64,000 bases of DNA, taken from NCBI RefSeq assembly GCF_036345995.1, contig NZ_CP107796.1, forward strand, positions 5,704,001 to 5,768,000, read 5' to 3'. Each line of letters begins with the position of its first letter. Positions within the stretch are counted from its first letter, which is position 1. A program made the translations under genes and the position numbers. The stretch is from Streptomyces sp. NBC_00557 (lineage in GTDB: Bacteria; Actinomycetota; Actinomycetes; Streptomycetales; Streptomycetaceae). Positions 29,689 to 37,414 of this stretch are shown piece after piece. The notes beneath the pieces were generated by a model, which was not told the DNA's origin, made no database searches, and worked only from the letters and a program-made list of their open reading frames with translations.

Positions 29689-31383
29689 GTGGACCAGGCA
29701 CAGATACACAAGGTGGGGACCGCGCGGCCGAGTGCCGGGGTCACCGTGGCCGCAGGGACGACCAGAAGAGCCGTACGGCCGTCGTGGGCGGAGTGGCTGA
29801 CGACCACCGACCACAAGAAGATCGGGACCATGTACCTGGTCACCGCCTTCGCCTTCTTCATCGTCGGCGGTGTGATGGCCCTGCTGATGCGCGCGGAGCT
29901 GGCCAGGCCCGGCCTGCAGATCATGTCGCAGGAGCAGTTCAACCAGGCGTTCACCATGCACGGCTCGATCATGCTGCTGATGTTCGCGATGCCGCTGTTC
30001 ACCGGCTTCGCCAACTGGATCATGCCGCTGCAGATCGGCGCTCCCGACGTCGCGTTCCCCCGCCTGAACATGCTGGCCTACTGGCTCTTCCTGTTCGGTT
30101 CGTCGATCGCGGCCTTCGGCTTCCTGACCCCGGGAGGCGCCGCTGACTTCGGCTGGTTCCTGTACGCCCCGCTGTCGGACGCCGTCCACTCGCCGGGCCT
30201 CGGCGCCGACCTGTGGATCATGGGCGTGGCGCTGTCCGGCTTCGGCTCGATCCTGGGCGCGGTCAACTTCATCACCACGATCGTCTGCATGCGGGCGCCG
30301 GGCATGACCATGTTCCGGATGCCGATCTTCACCTGGAACGTGCTGCTGACCGCGGTGTTGGTCCTGATCGTCTTCCCGGTGCTGGCGGCTGCGCTGTTCG
30401 CGCTGGAGATGGACCGCAAGTTCGGCGCCCACGTCTTCGACGCGGCCAACGGCGGGGCCCTGTTGTGGCAGCATCTGTTCTGGTTCTTCGGCCATCCCGA
30501 GGTCTACATCCTGGCGCTGCCGTTCTTCGGCATCGTCTCCGAGGTCATTCCGGTCTTCGCCCGCAAGCCGATGTTCGGCTACATGGGACTGATCGGCGCA
30601 ACCATCGCCATCGCGGGTCTGTCGGTGACGGTGTGGGCCCACCACATGTACGTCACGGGCGGCGTCCTCCTGCCGTTCTTCTCCTTCATGACGTTTCTGA
30701 TCGCGGTGCCGACCGGGGTGAAGTTTTTCAACTGGATCGGCACCATGTGGAAGGGCTCGCTGTCCTTCGAGACGCCGATGCTGTGGACCACCGGCTTCCT
30801 CATCACCTTCCTCTTCGGCGGCCTGACCGGCGTGATCCTGGCTTCCCCGCCGATGGACTTCCACCTCTCTGACTCGTACTTCGTCGTGGCGCACTTCCAC
30901 TACACGGTCTTCGGTACGGTCGTGTACGCGATGTTCGCCGGATTCCACTTCTGGTGGCCCAAGTTCACCGGCAAGATGCTCGACGAACGCCTCGGGAAGA
31001 TCACGTTCTGGACGCTCACTGTCGGCTTCCACACCACGTTCCTGGTCCAGCACTGGCTGGGCGTCGAGGGCATGCCCCGCCGCTACGCGGACTACCTGGC
31101 CGCCGACGGCTTCACGGCTCTCAACACCGTTTCGACGATCGGTTCGTTCCTGCTCGGCCTGTCGATCCTGCCGTTCTTCTACAACGTCTGGAAGACGGCC
31201 AAGTACGGCAAGCCGGTCGAGGTCGACGACCCCTGGGGCTACGGGCGTTCGCTGGAGTGGGCGACCTCCTGTCCGCCCCCGCGCCACAACTTCGTTTCCC
31301 TGCCTCGTATCCGCAGCGAGTCCCCGGCGTTCGACCTGCACCACCCGGAGATCGCGGCACTTGAAGCAGGGGCGGTGAGGTAG
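29689..31383 (+). CDS. ctaD: Cytochrome c oxidase subunit I, not accompanied by other subunits
   Basis: 564 residues from GTG 29689 with GGGAGGG upstream. Twelve membrane segments are expected. Heme/copper ligands are visible: [32 protein letters not shown] (CuB His with the cross-linked Tyr), [10 protein letters not shown] (the His pair) and [11 protein letters not shown] (heme a/a3). The lysine of the K-channel is in [11 protein letters not shown]. Function: heme-copper oxygen reduction. No subunit II, III or heme-a synthesis gene is nearby, so it must borrow partners encoded elsewhere or replace another subunit I at low oxygen. A membrane protein gene starts 3 bp later. Confidence 0.94.
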   Translation: MDQAQIHKVGTARPSAGVTVAAGTTRRAVRPSWAEWLTTTDHKKIGTMYLVTAFAFFIVGGVMALLMRAELARPGLQIMSQEQFNQAFTMHGSIMLLMFAMPLFTGFANWIMPLQIGAPDVAFPRLNMLAYWLFLFGSSIAAFGFLTPGGAADFGWFLYAPLSDAVHSPGLGADLWIMGVALSGFGSILGAVNFITTIVCMRAPGMTMFRMPIFTWNVLLTAVLVLIVFPVLAAALFALEMDRKFGAHVFDAANGGALLWQHLFWFFGHPEVYILALPFFGIVSEVIPVFARKPMFGYMGLIGATIAIAGLSVTVWAHHMYVTGGVLLPFFSFMTFLIAVPTGVKFFNWIGTMWKGSLSFETPMLWTTGFLITFLFGGLTGVILASPPMDFHLSDSYFVVAHFHYTVFGTVVYAMFAGFHFWWPKFTGKMLDERLGKITFWTLTVGFHTTFLVQHWLGVEGMPRRYADYLAADGFTALNTVSTIGSFLLGLSILPFFYNVWKTAKYGKPVEVDDPWGYGRSLEWATSCPPPRHNFVSLPRIRSESPAFDLHHPEIAALEAGAVR

Positions 31384-31386
31384 GCC

Positions 31387-31938
31387 ATGCCTCAACGCGT
31401 CCTCGCCTTGGGGGCCGCCACGGTGACGGCGGCGGGCTGCGTCTGGTACCTGCCGGCCCTTGCCGACCTGCGCGCCGGAGCCGACCGGCCGCCGGCCCGG
31501 CGCAGAGCCGCGGCGGCTTGCCTCAGCGGCTGGGCCACGACCGGGGTCGTCGCGGTACTCCTATTCGCCTGCGAAGAGTGGTGGACACCTTCCGGGGTGG
31601 CGGTGGCCGGCGCCGCCGTCACGGTTGGCCTTCGGGCACAGGCGGCAGTGCAGCGTCGCCGTGAGATGCGACAGGCCGCACGCGACTGGGCGGCGCTTGG
31701 CAACGTCCGGCGACCACGGGACACCGGAGGTGCCCGGTACGTCGTCGCTGTGCTCCTCGGTATCGGGCTGGCCGCCGCGGTGGCCGCAGCGGCCCTCGGG
31801 GCGGTCGCAGAGCGCGAGCGCGGCGTGGACTGGTGGGCGGTTACCGCCGTGCCCTCCGCGGTGGTCGCACTGTTTCTCATCCTCGCGGTCCTCTATGGCC
31901 GGGCGCTCCGACACCACCCAAGTGGTCGCCGTCCGTGA
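31387..31938 (+). CDS. Hypothetical membrane protein linked to ctaD
   Basis: 183 residues with four likely membrane segments: VLALGAATVTAAGCVWYLPAL, ATTGVVAVLLFACEEWW/VAVAGAAVTVGL, YVVAVLLGIGLAAAVAAAALG and WAVTAVPSAVVALFLILAVL. A basic loop, QRRREMRQAARDW, lies between. I do not recognise a family. It starts 3 bp after ctaD, so it is translationally linked and may help assembly or act as a small oxidase subunit. Confidence 0.65.
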   Translation: MPQRVLALGAATVTAAGCVWYLPALADLRAGADRPPARRRAAAACLSGWATTGVVAVLLFACEEWWTPSGVAVAGAAVTVGLRAQAAVQRRREMRQAARDWAALGNVRRPRDTGGARYVVAVLLGIGLAAAVAAAALGAVAERERGVDWWAVTAVPSAVVALFLILAVLYGRALRHHPSGRRP

Positions 31939-32021
31939 CGAAGCGCAGTAGCGCGGCTTCACCATGCGTGTCGGTCAGCCGCTGGCGAGACCCCAGCCCA
32001 CGCACCGAGCTGGTGCTGCGC

Positions 32022-32417
32022 TCAGCAGAACAGCGGCAAGACCGCCGAAACCGCCTTCCCGGTGGGACCCACGCTGACCTGGACGTCAAGCGCCAGCTCC
32101 TGTACCAGAAGCCAGCCGAACCCGCCGGGTTCTCTCGGATCTGTGAGCTGTGGCCGCGGGGGCCGGCGGCTGGCGTCGTGCACTGTCACTGTCACCGTCC
32201 CTGGGCCCGCCCTGAGCCCGAAACCGGTCACGCCGCCGGCGTGGCGGACCGCGTTGCTGATCAGCTCGGTCACCACCAGCAGCACCGCGTCCGCCTCGTC
32301 CCCACCAGAGGGCGCAAGAACGGACAGAAAGCTGCGAGCCACATCCCTCGCCCGATCCGCGGTCTGAGGAGTGTCTCCGTTCAGGGGGTCGTATCGCTCC
32401 TCGGACGAATGCGACAT
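32022..32417 (-). CDS. HATPase-domain protein, anti-sigma/RsbW-like
   Basis: 131 residues. GHKL ATP-binding motifs: N-box VVTELISNAVRHAGG, G1 VHDASRRPPRPQ and G2-like REPGGFGWLLVQELA. Streptomyces has many stand-alone ATPases of this type that act as serine kinases on STAS anti-sigma antagonists. ATG 32417 has GGAGG upstream; the frame extends further up without a better start. Two STAS proteins and two PP2C phosphatases lie within 13 kb. Divergent from the nitroreductase gene; no clear box in the 300-bp interval. Confidence 0.82.
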   Translation of the reverse strand: MSHSSEERYDPLNGDTPQTADRARDVARSFLSVLAPSGGDEADAVLLVVTELISNAVRHAGGVTGFGLRAGPGTVTVTVHDASRRPPRPQLTDPREPGGFGWLLVQELALDVQVSVGPTGKAVSAVLPLFC

Positions 32418-32717
32418 CGCAGCCTCCGCCACGGTAGACAATCCGGTACGAGTCCGCCTGCCCCAAAATGCACTCACCACCCTCGAACGCCTGACCTGAC
32501 GAGGAGCGGGCGCCAGGCTAAGCACCGCGACGGCTGATGTCTGCTGATCCACGGCGAAGAGCACAAAGCTGCGATGCCCCGCCGGATACTGGAAACGGGC
32601 TCACAGAGCGCGGGACGATGTGACAACGGCGTTCTCACAGCAGCACCGGACGTGCGCCTGTGGAGCCTGGGTACTCGCCACGTGAGCCGAAGGCGCGTGG
32701 TGTGTGAGGAGGGCGCG

Positions 32718-33713
32718 ATGGACACACGGCAACTGGATGCGAAGACCGCCGCCGCGCTGGTCGGCGAGGCCGTGTTCGCCCCTTCCATGCACAATGCGCA
32801 GCCATGGCGCTTCCGCTACGTGGCTCGTGATCGTGCTCTCTTGTTGCTTGCCGATCTTGACCGGGCCATGACTCGCTCCGACCCGGGGAACCGGGCGCTG
32901 CACATCGGCTGTGGAGCGGCACTGTTCAATCTCCGCGTCGCTGCGGCCCATGCCGGGTTCACCTCGGTGGTTCGGCTGCTGCCGGATCCCGTTGAGCCGC
33001 TGTTGCTCGCTGCTGTCCAGCTGGGCGAGGCCCGCCGTCCCACGACAGATGAGGACGACCTTGCGCGCCTGCATCCCGCGATCCGCGAGCGGCACACCAG
33101 CCGGCACCCCTTCGACGAAAAGGACATCCCCGAGGACGTCCGGGCCGCCTTGCAGAAAGCGGCCAACGTCGAGGGAGCCGAGCTGCTGTTCCCCGGCCCC
33201 TGGCACGTGGAAACCGTGCTGGACCTGGTCCACGACGCGGAGAGCCGCGACGCCCTGAACCCCGCGGGCATGGAGGATCTGCACCGCTGGACCCGGCTCG
33301 GCCCAGAAGCGGACGTCGCCACCGACGGCGTCCCGGAGTACGCGTTCGGGCCCCGGATGCGCGACGGCAAGGCTCCGCTGCGCGACTTCGCCGGTCGTCG
33401 CCCGGTGGCCGACCGCGGAGCCACCGCCTTCGAGAAGAATCCGCACCTGGCGCTGCTCAGCACACCAGGAGATGCCCCCGCCGACTGGCTGTGCGCGGGC
33501 CAGGCACTGGAACGCGTCCTTCTGGAGGCGACCCTCACAGGGCTCGCCACCTCCCTGACCTCCCACGCTCTGGAGAGCCCGGACCTGCGCCTGCTGGCCC
33601 GCGAACCGGTGGCTGGCAGAGGCCACGTACAGATGGTGCTGCGCCTCGGCTACGGGCCACAGGGGCCCGCTACGCCACGCCGCCCTGTTCGTGACGTCCT
33701 CGAAGTCGTCTAG
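32718..33713 (+). CDS. Acg-like nitroreductase-family protein
   Basis: 331 residues from ATG 32718 (GAGGAGGG upstream). N-terminal VFAPSMHNAQPWRFR is the typical flavin-binding opening of nitroreductases; RHTSRHPFDEKDIPEDV lies mid-protein. The length and tandem half-domain layout match Acg (Rv2032) of the mycobacterial DosR regulon, which binds FMN but lacks ordinary nitroreductase activity; a role in flavin storage has been proposed. Family known, activity inferred only by resemblance. Confidence 0.85.
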   Translation: MDTRQLDAKTAAALVGEAVFAPSMHNAQPWRFRYVARDRALLLLADLDRAMTRSDPGNRALHIGCGAALFNLRVAAAHAGFTSVVRLLPDPVEPLLLAAVQLGEARRPTTDEDDLARLHPAIRERHTSRHPFDEKDIPEDVRAALQKAANVEGAELLFPGPWHVETVLDLVHDAESRDALNPAGMEDLHRWTRLGPEADVATDGVPEYAFGPRMRDGKAPLRDFAGRRPVADRGATAFEKNPHLALLSTPGDAPADWLCAGQALERVLLEATLTGLATSLTSHALESPDLRLLAREPVAGRGHVQMVLRLGYGPQGPATPRRPVRDVLEVV

Positions 33714-33821
33714 GAATCTGGCCGGGTAAAGGCACTTGCCTCTTTTCGGAGGCTACTTCGGCTGTGCGTCTCGCCTCCGTGCCAGGGACCTCAGTCGGCC
33801 CAGGAACGACGGAACCGCCAT

Positions 33822-33895
33822 GGGCCTATTGGCGCGATCTTGGATGCGGTGCCGTCGGCCGTGGTCTCGTCGTTATACACCGACAGAGACCACGG
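33822..33895 (+). promoter_or_regulatory. Weak box and long stem-loop upstream of the Sua5 gene
   Basis: GGGCCTATTGGCGC at 33822-33835 is a partial match to the island's box. At 33859-33895 CCGTGGTCTCGTCG pairs with CGACAGAGACCACGG (14 pairs, one bulged A) around the AT-rich loop TTATACAC. The stem ends 35 bases before the GTG start. It may be an operator for a dimeric regulator or an RNA element. Confidence 0.5.
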
Positions 33896-33930
33896 AATGT
33901 GGGAGAGCGGGACGGTGAGAGGATGCGAGG

Positions 33931-34908
33931 GTGACGGCAAGAACCAGTGATATCGAGAAGGCGGCCGGTGCACTGCGCGCCGGCGGGCTGGTGGCCTTCC
34001 CGACCGAGACCGTCTACGGTCTGGGCGCGAACGCCGAGGATCCCGCCGCTGTCTCGCGGATCTTCCAGGTCAAGGGGCGTCCGCCCTCCCACCCGCTGAT
34101 CGTCCACATCGGCGGCGCGGAGCACCTGGACGACTGGGTCAAGGACGTGCCGGCGACGGCACGCCTGTTGGCCGAACGCTTCTGGCCGGGGCCACTCACG
34201 CTGGTCCTGCGGCGCGGTCGCCGGGTGCCCCTCGAAGCGACGGGAGGCCTTGAAACGGTCGCTGTGCGCGTGCCCGACCACCCCGTCGCACTCGCGCTGT
34301 TGGCGGCGTTCGGCGGCGGTGTCACGGCCCCGTCCGCCAACCGCTTCGGCCAGGTCAGCCCCACCAGGGCGCACCACGTCCGTGCCGAGCTTGGTGATGC
34401 CGTCGACTTCGTGTTGGACGGCGGCCCCTGCGAGGTCGGCGTCGAGTCGACCATCGTCGACGCCACGGGCGAGCTCCCGAGCATCCTGCGGCCTGGCGGG
34501 GTGACGCGCGAGGAACTCGAAGCGGTGCTGGGCGGCCCGCTCGCTGTGGACTCGACGAGCCGTGTCCGGGTGCCTGGCCAGCATCCGTCGCACTATGCGC
34601 CGCGTGCGCGGGTCGTCCTCGTCGAGCCCGAGAAGGTCGTCACCGAAGCGGAGATTGCGCAGGAGCTGGGGCACCAGGTGGGCGTCTTTCTTCCCACCTC
34701 TTTCGCCTATGCCCCGGTCAAGGCGCACGCCGTGGTGGCGGTCCCCGCTTCGATGGCCGCCTATGCGCGCGGGCTGTACGGATACCTTCGCGAGCTCGAC
34801 CAGCAAGGGTGCGACCTCATCATCGCCTCCGTGCCCGCGGAGGAGGGACTGGGACTGGCGATCGCCAACCGGCTCCGCCGCGCCGCAGGGCCCCGGCCCG
34901 CCGACTGA
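33931..34908 (+). CDS. L-threonylcarbamoyladenylate synthase, Sua5 type
   Basis: 325 residues: an N-terminal YrdC domain (about 5-195, with GGLVAFPTETVYGLGANA, KGRPPSHPLIVHI, FWPGPLTLVL, APSANRFGQVSPT and STIVDATG) plus the C-terminal Sua5 domain (about 225-320, VPGQHPSHYAPRARVVLV, GLGLAIANRLRRAA). It makes the threonylcarbamoyl-adenylate used for t6A modification of ANN-decoding tRNAs. Extra copies of this gene are common in Streptomyces. GTG start with GAGAGGAT upstream. Confidence 0.92.
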   Translation: MTARTSDIEKAAGALRAGGLVAFPTETVYGLGANAEDPAAVSRIFQVKGRPPSHPLIVHIGGAEHLDDWVKDVPATARLLAERFWPGPLTLVLRRGRRVPLEATGGLETVAVRVPDHPVALALLAAFGGGVTAPSANRFGQVSPTRAHHVRAELGDAVDFVLDGGPCEVGVESTIVDATGELPSILRPGGVTREELEAVLGGPLAVDSTSRVRVPGQHPSHYAPRARVVLVEPEKVVTEAEIAQELGHQVGVFLPTSFAYAPVKAHAVVAVPASMAAYARGLYGYLRELDQQGCDLIIASVPAEEGLGLAIANRLRRAAGPRPAD

Positions 34909-35312
34909 AAAGCACCGATGCCGTCCGATGATCCTGTCGAACGCCCACCGCGCCCCGGAAACACGGCGTAGTCGGCGATGGCCGTGGCGCTGACCTGGCC
35001 CTGGCACAGCGCCAAGGGCGGCACAGGGTCTGCCGGACCGAACGTCCCCAGAGCGCGGTGCCCGTCCGGTCCGGCAGTCCCCGCCGGACGGGTGATCTTA
35101 GCCGGTGTGGGCGTGCTTGTCCCTGGCTAGGCCGGAGGGCTCCCCAGCCCGGCACGATTCGCAGCCCCCACGCCAGGTCGGCGCGGGGGAGGCTGCTGGA
35201 CGGGTGATCGGCTCCGTGAACCACCGAGAGATGTCCCTCCGCGGATGATCAGAGCTGTGAGCCCGATGGTTCCTTCATCCACGTATCACGCTGAACGACC
35301 GTGGTCGGGCGC
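34909..35312. other. Gene-free structured interval with an orphan OsdR/DosR-type box
   Basis: No credible coding frame on either strand. It holds the near-symmetric box GGACCGAACGTCCC at 35035-35048 with a GGGTC half-site at 35026-35030. A stem-loop follows (CCCGTCCGG 35061-35069 with CCGGACGGG 35084-35092), and an imperfect GC-rich hairpin around 35150-35192. Neither flanking gene is oriented to be driven by this box: Sua5 ends before it and carbonic anhydrase converges on it. Confidence 0.5.
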
Positions 35313-35954
35313 TCAGGATGCGGCGGGGACCGCCGCATCGAGGCCGCGAGAGGCAACGAGCTGTGCGCTGCCGTCGGCCAGGCGGTAGCACAGGCCCACC
35401 ACGGCGGCCTGGCCGGTGGCGACCTTCTCGGCGAGGACCCGGGAGCGGTCCAGCAGCAGGTCGACGGTGTGCCTTGTGTGCTCGGCGAGGATCTCCTCGG
35501 GCTCGATGCGTCCGGCGGCCCGCGCGGCCAGCACGCTGGGGGTGACCCGCTCGATGACGTCCCGGACGTACCCGGCCGGTGTCATGCCTTCCTCCAGCGC
35601 GGCGCACGCCGCGCCGACCGCCCCGCACGAGTCGTGACCGAGCACCACGACCAGCGGGCAGCCCAGGATGTCCACGCCGTACTCGATGCTGCCCAGCACC
35701 TCCGGCCCCAGGACGTGGCCCGCGGTGCGTACCACGAACAGGTCGCCCAAGCCGCGATCGAAGATGATCTCGGCGGCCAGCCGGGAGTCGGAGCACCCAA
35801 ACAGCACGGCGAAGGGCTGCTGGGCCGGTGCGATCTCGGCGCGGCGAGTGGCGTCCTGGTTCGGGTGCTCGGGGGAGCCGGTGACGAAGCGCCGGTTACC
35901 GGTCAGTAGTAGCTCGAAGGCGTCGCGGGGCGTCGGGCTCTGGATCTCGCTCAT
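35313..35954 (-). CDS. Beta-class carbonic anhydrase
   Basis: 213 residues. Zinc ligands visible: Cys and Asp-Arg dyad in LFGCSDSRLAAE, His and Cys in VLGHDSCGAVGAA. It interconverts CO2 and bicarbonate. The ATG at 35954 has no Shine-Dalgarno; TAGCCT lies seven bases upstream, consistent with a leaderless transcript. A box, AGGCCAGCGGCCCT, lies at 36046-36059. Confidence 0.93.
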   Translation of the reverse strand: MSEIQSPTPRDAFELLLTGNRRFVTGSPEHPNQDATRRAEIAPAQQPFAVLFGCSDSRLAAEIIFDRGLGDLFVVRTAGHVLGPEVLGSIEYGVDILGCPLVVVLGHDSCGAVGAACAALEEGMTPAGYVRDVIERVTPSVLAARAAGRIEPEEILAEHTRHTVDLLLDRSRVLAEKVATGQAAVVGLCYRLADGSAQLVASRGLDAAVPAAS

Positions 35955-36045
35955 GGCTGCAAGGCTAGGACCCCGCGCCGGCTGGCGAACCGCTTGGCTC
36001 CGCCGCGGCTCGCCGGGCAAGGCCACGCTGGTGGCTCGGCCCCGG

Positions 36046-36059
36046 AGGCCAGCGGCCCT
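36046..36059. promoter_or_regulatory. Candidate OsdR/DosR-type box upstream of carbonic anhydrase
   Basis: AGGCCAGCGGCCCT, arms AGGCC/GCCCT, 92 bp upstream of the start. No clear partner at 20-22 bp. The remaining interval up to 36274 shows nothing I can support. Confidence 0.42.
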
Positions 36060-36274
36060 CTTGCAGGACCGCGGAAAACATAACGGGGGGCACATCCAGG
36101 CCGCGGGCCCGGGGCGGCCTCGATGCCGGATCGCAGTGCACGGCGCAACCGCCCTGCCTCGCACTGCCTCTTCCGCGCTCGCACCGAGACGGTTGAGTAC
36201 CCGGCGGATCTGAGCGACCGCCGTACGGCAACGGGTTCACGCCAGGCGCTGACTGCCCGGGCGCTGGCCTGTGG

Positions 36275-36496
36275 TCAGGGCTTTTCTGCTTCATCGGGCT
36301 CGGGAGGCGGTGGGGCCAGGAGGCCCTCATAGGCGTCCATCCCGAAGAGGAGCAGCAACATCGCGATTGGCGTGCACAGGGCGATCAAGAGCACGGTGCC
36401 TCCCAGGGGGAGCGCGAACGAGCTATCTGCCTGTGTTTCGCGGGCGCCGTGCCGCGAAGCACTCCTCAGTGTGGGGCCGAATGGGGTAATGCGCAT
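36275..36496 (-). CDS. Small membrane protein, hypothetical
   Basis: 73 residues from ATG 36496 (MRITPFGPTLRSAS); a GTG at 36511 would add five. One strong hydrophobic segment, GGTVLLIALCTPIAMLLLLFG, precedes an acidic, proline-rich tail (APPPPEPDEAEKP). Not recognised. A box-like sequence at 36474-36487 falls inside the first codons, so either the start is different or the match is chance. A weak box pair lies 185-217 bp upstream. Confidence 0.45.
   Translation of the reverse strand: MRITPFGPTLRSASRHGARETQADSSFALPLGGTVLLIALCTPIAMLLLLFGMDAYEGLLAPPPPEPDEAEKP
36474..36487. promoter_or_regulatory. Box-like sequence overlapping the start of a small ORF
   Basis: GGGCCGAATGGGGT. Good left arm and centre, imperfect right arm, no partner. 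Confidence 0.3.
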
Positions 36497-36680
36497 GTTG
36501 ACCGCCTGCACCTCCCCGTCGGCCCGCGGCGAGGCGTAGGCCGCCCGGCCCGGACTCTTTCCTTTGCAAGCTGACGAGCAATTCGGGTGTGTGCTGCTCG
36601 ACCAACGATCTTCCCGGGAACCCGACGCGGCACTTCACCCCTGTGCTGGCCCGCCATGATCAATCTCAGCGCCAACAATG

Positions 36681-36713
36681 GTTCCATTGGCCAGTCTCGG
36701 GGCCGTCAGCCAC
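36681..36713. promoter_or_regulatory. Weak box pair downstream of the STAS gene
   Basis: GTTCCATTGGCCAG at 36681-36694 and GGGCCGTCAGCCAC at 36700-36713, centres 19 bp apart. They overlap the STAS stop codon and lie upstream of the small membrane protein gene. The interval 36512-36705 has no other feature. Confidence 0.35.
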
Positions 36714-37068
36714 CCAGGAACCCCTGAGCGTCAACGACCGTGTCGAAGACTCGCAGAACCTGATCTGCCCCCGTCATCTGCAGGACGCACCGCAGAGTCG
36801 CCGGGACGCACGCCAGCACCAGCACCACGCCGTGGGCCTCGGCTTCACCGCGGGCCCAGAGCAGGACACTCAGTCCCGCCGAATCACAGAACGACACCCC
36901 GGTCAGTTCCAGGATGACGAACCGGTCAGCGCCCGCGATCACCTGGCGCAACCGTTCACGGACCCAGGGCTGCGTGAGATAGTCCATCGCGCCGTTGATC
37001 CGCGCAACCGACCCATGGCTGTCCACGGTTGTTTCGGATGAGGGAACATCGTTCACGACGCGTACCAA
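36706..37068 (-). CDS. STAS-domain anti-sigma factor antagonist
   Basis: 120 residues. STAS fold with VARINGAMDYLTQPWVRERL, FVILELTGVSFCDSAGLSVLL (the Ser of D-S-A-G is the usual phosphorylation site) and a C-terminal helix. RsbV/SpoIIAA-like proteins bind anti-sigma kinases when unphosphorylated. The TTG at 37068 has GGTGAG at good spacing; GTG 37056 is an alternative start. It probably pairs with a HATPase such as the one at 32022-32417. Confidence 0.85.
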   Translation of the reverse strand: MVRVVNDVPSSETTVDSHGSVARINGAMDYLTQPWVRERLRQVIAGADRFVILELTGVSFCDSAGLSVLLWARGEAEAHGVVLVLACVPATLRCVLQMTGADQVLRVFDTVVDAQGFLGG

Positions 37069-37212
37069 ACCGTCTCACCAGGGGCGTAGAGCTCTGCGGA
37101 GCCTATCTGCCGTCATCGGCCGTCCCGTTAGCGACCAGCGTGACACACCAGACCAGCACACGGCCTTCACCAACGAACATCGCGTCGAGAGCAGGGCGTT
37201 GGCAGAGCCACG

Positions 37213-37247
37213 GGGTCGGTCGGCATGTGAACAGGGACGTCCGGCCC
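37213..37247. promoter_or_regulatory. Candidate OsdR/DosR-type double box upstream of oleate hydratase
   Basis: GGGTCGGTCGGCAT at 37213-37226 and GGGACGTCCGGCCC at 37234-37247, centres 21 bp apart. 168 bp upstream of the oleate hydratase start and 145 bp upstream of the divergent STAS gene. The interval 37069-37414 is otherwise empty. Confidence 0.5.
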
Positions 37248-37414
37248 TGCCTGCACCGCCTCCTCACGAGTTCACTGACGGTTACAGGTGCCGACCGCAT
37301 CCCGTCGGCGCTGTGCCGTGCGCACACCGCTGCCGCCTCATGGGCGGGGCCGCTGCACGGCTGTTGACCACAGTCGGCCGCCCGTGGCAGTGGGTGGCAG
37401 AACGGAGGGACGTC

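Noticed and set aside
35121..35165. tRNA-like 3' end (ATTCGCAGCCCCC...CGCCA)
   Set aside because: No acceptor or anticodon stem can be drawn and the T-loop consensus is missing; no other tRNA or rRNA was seen in the window.
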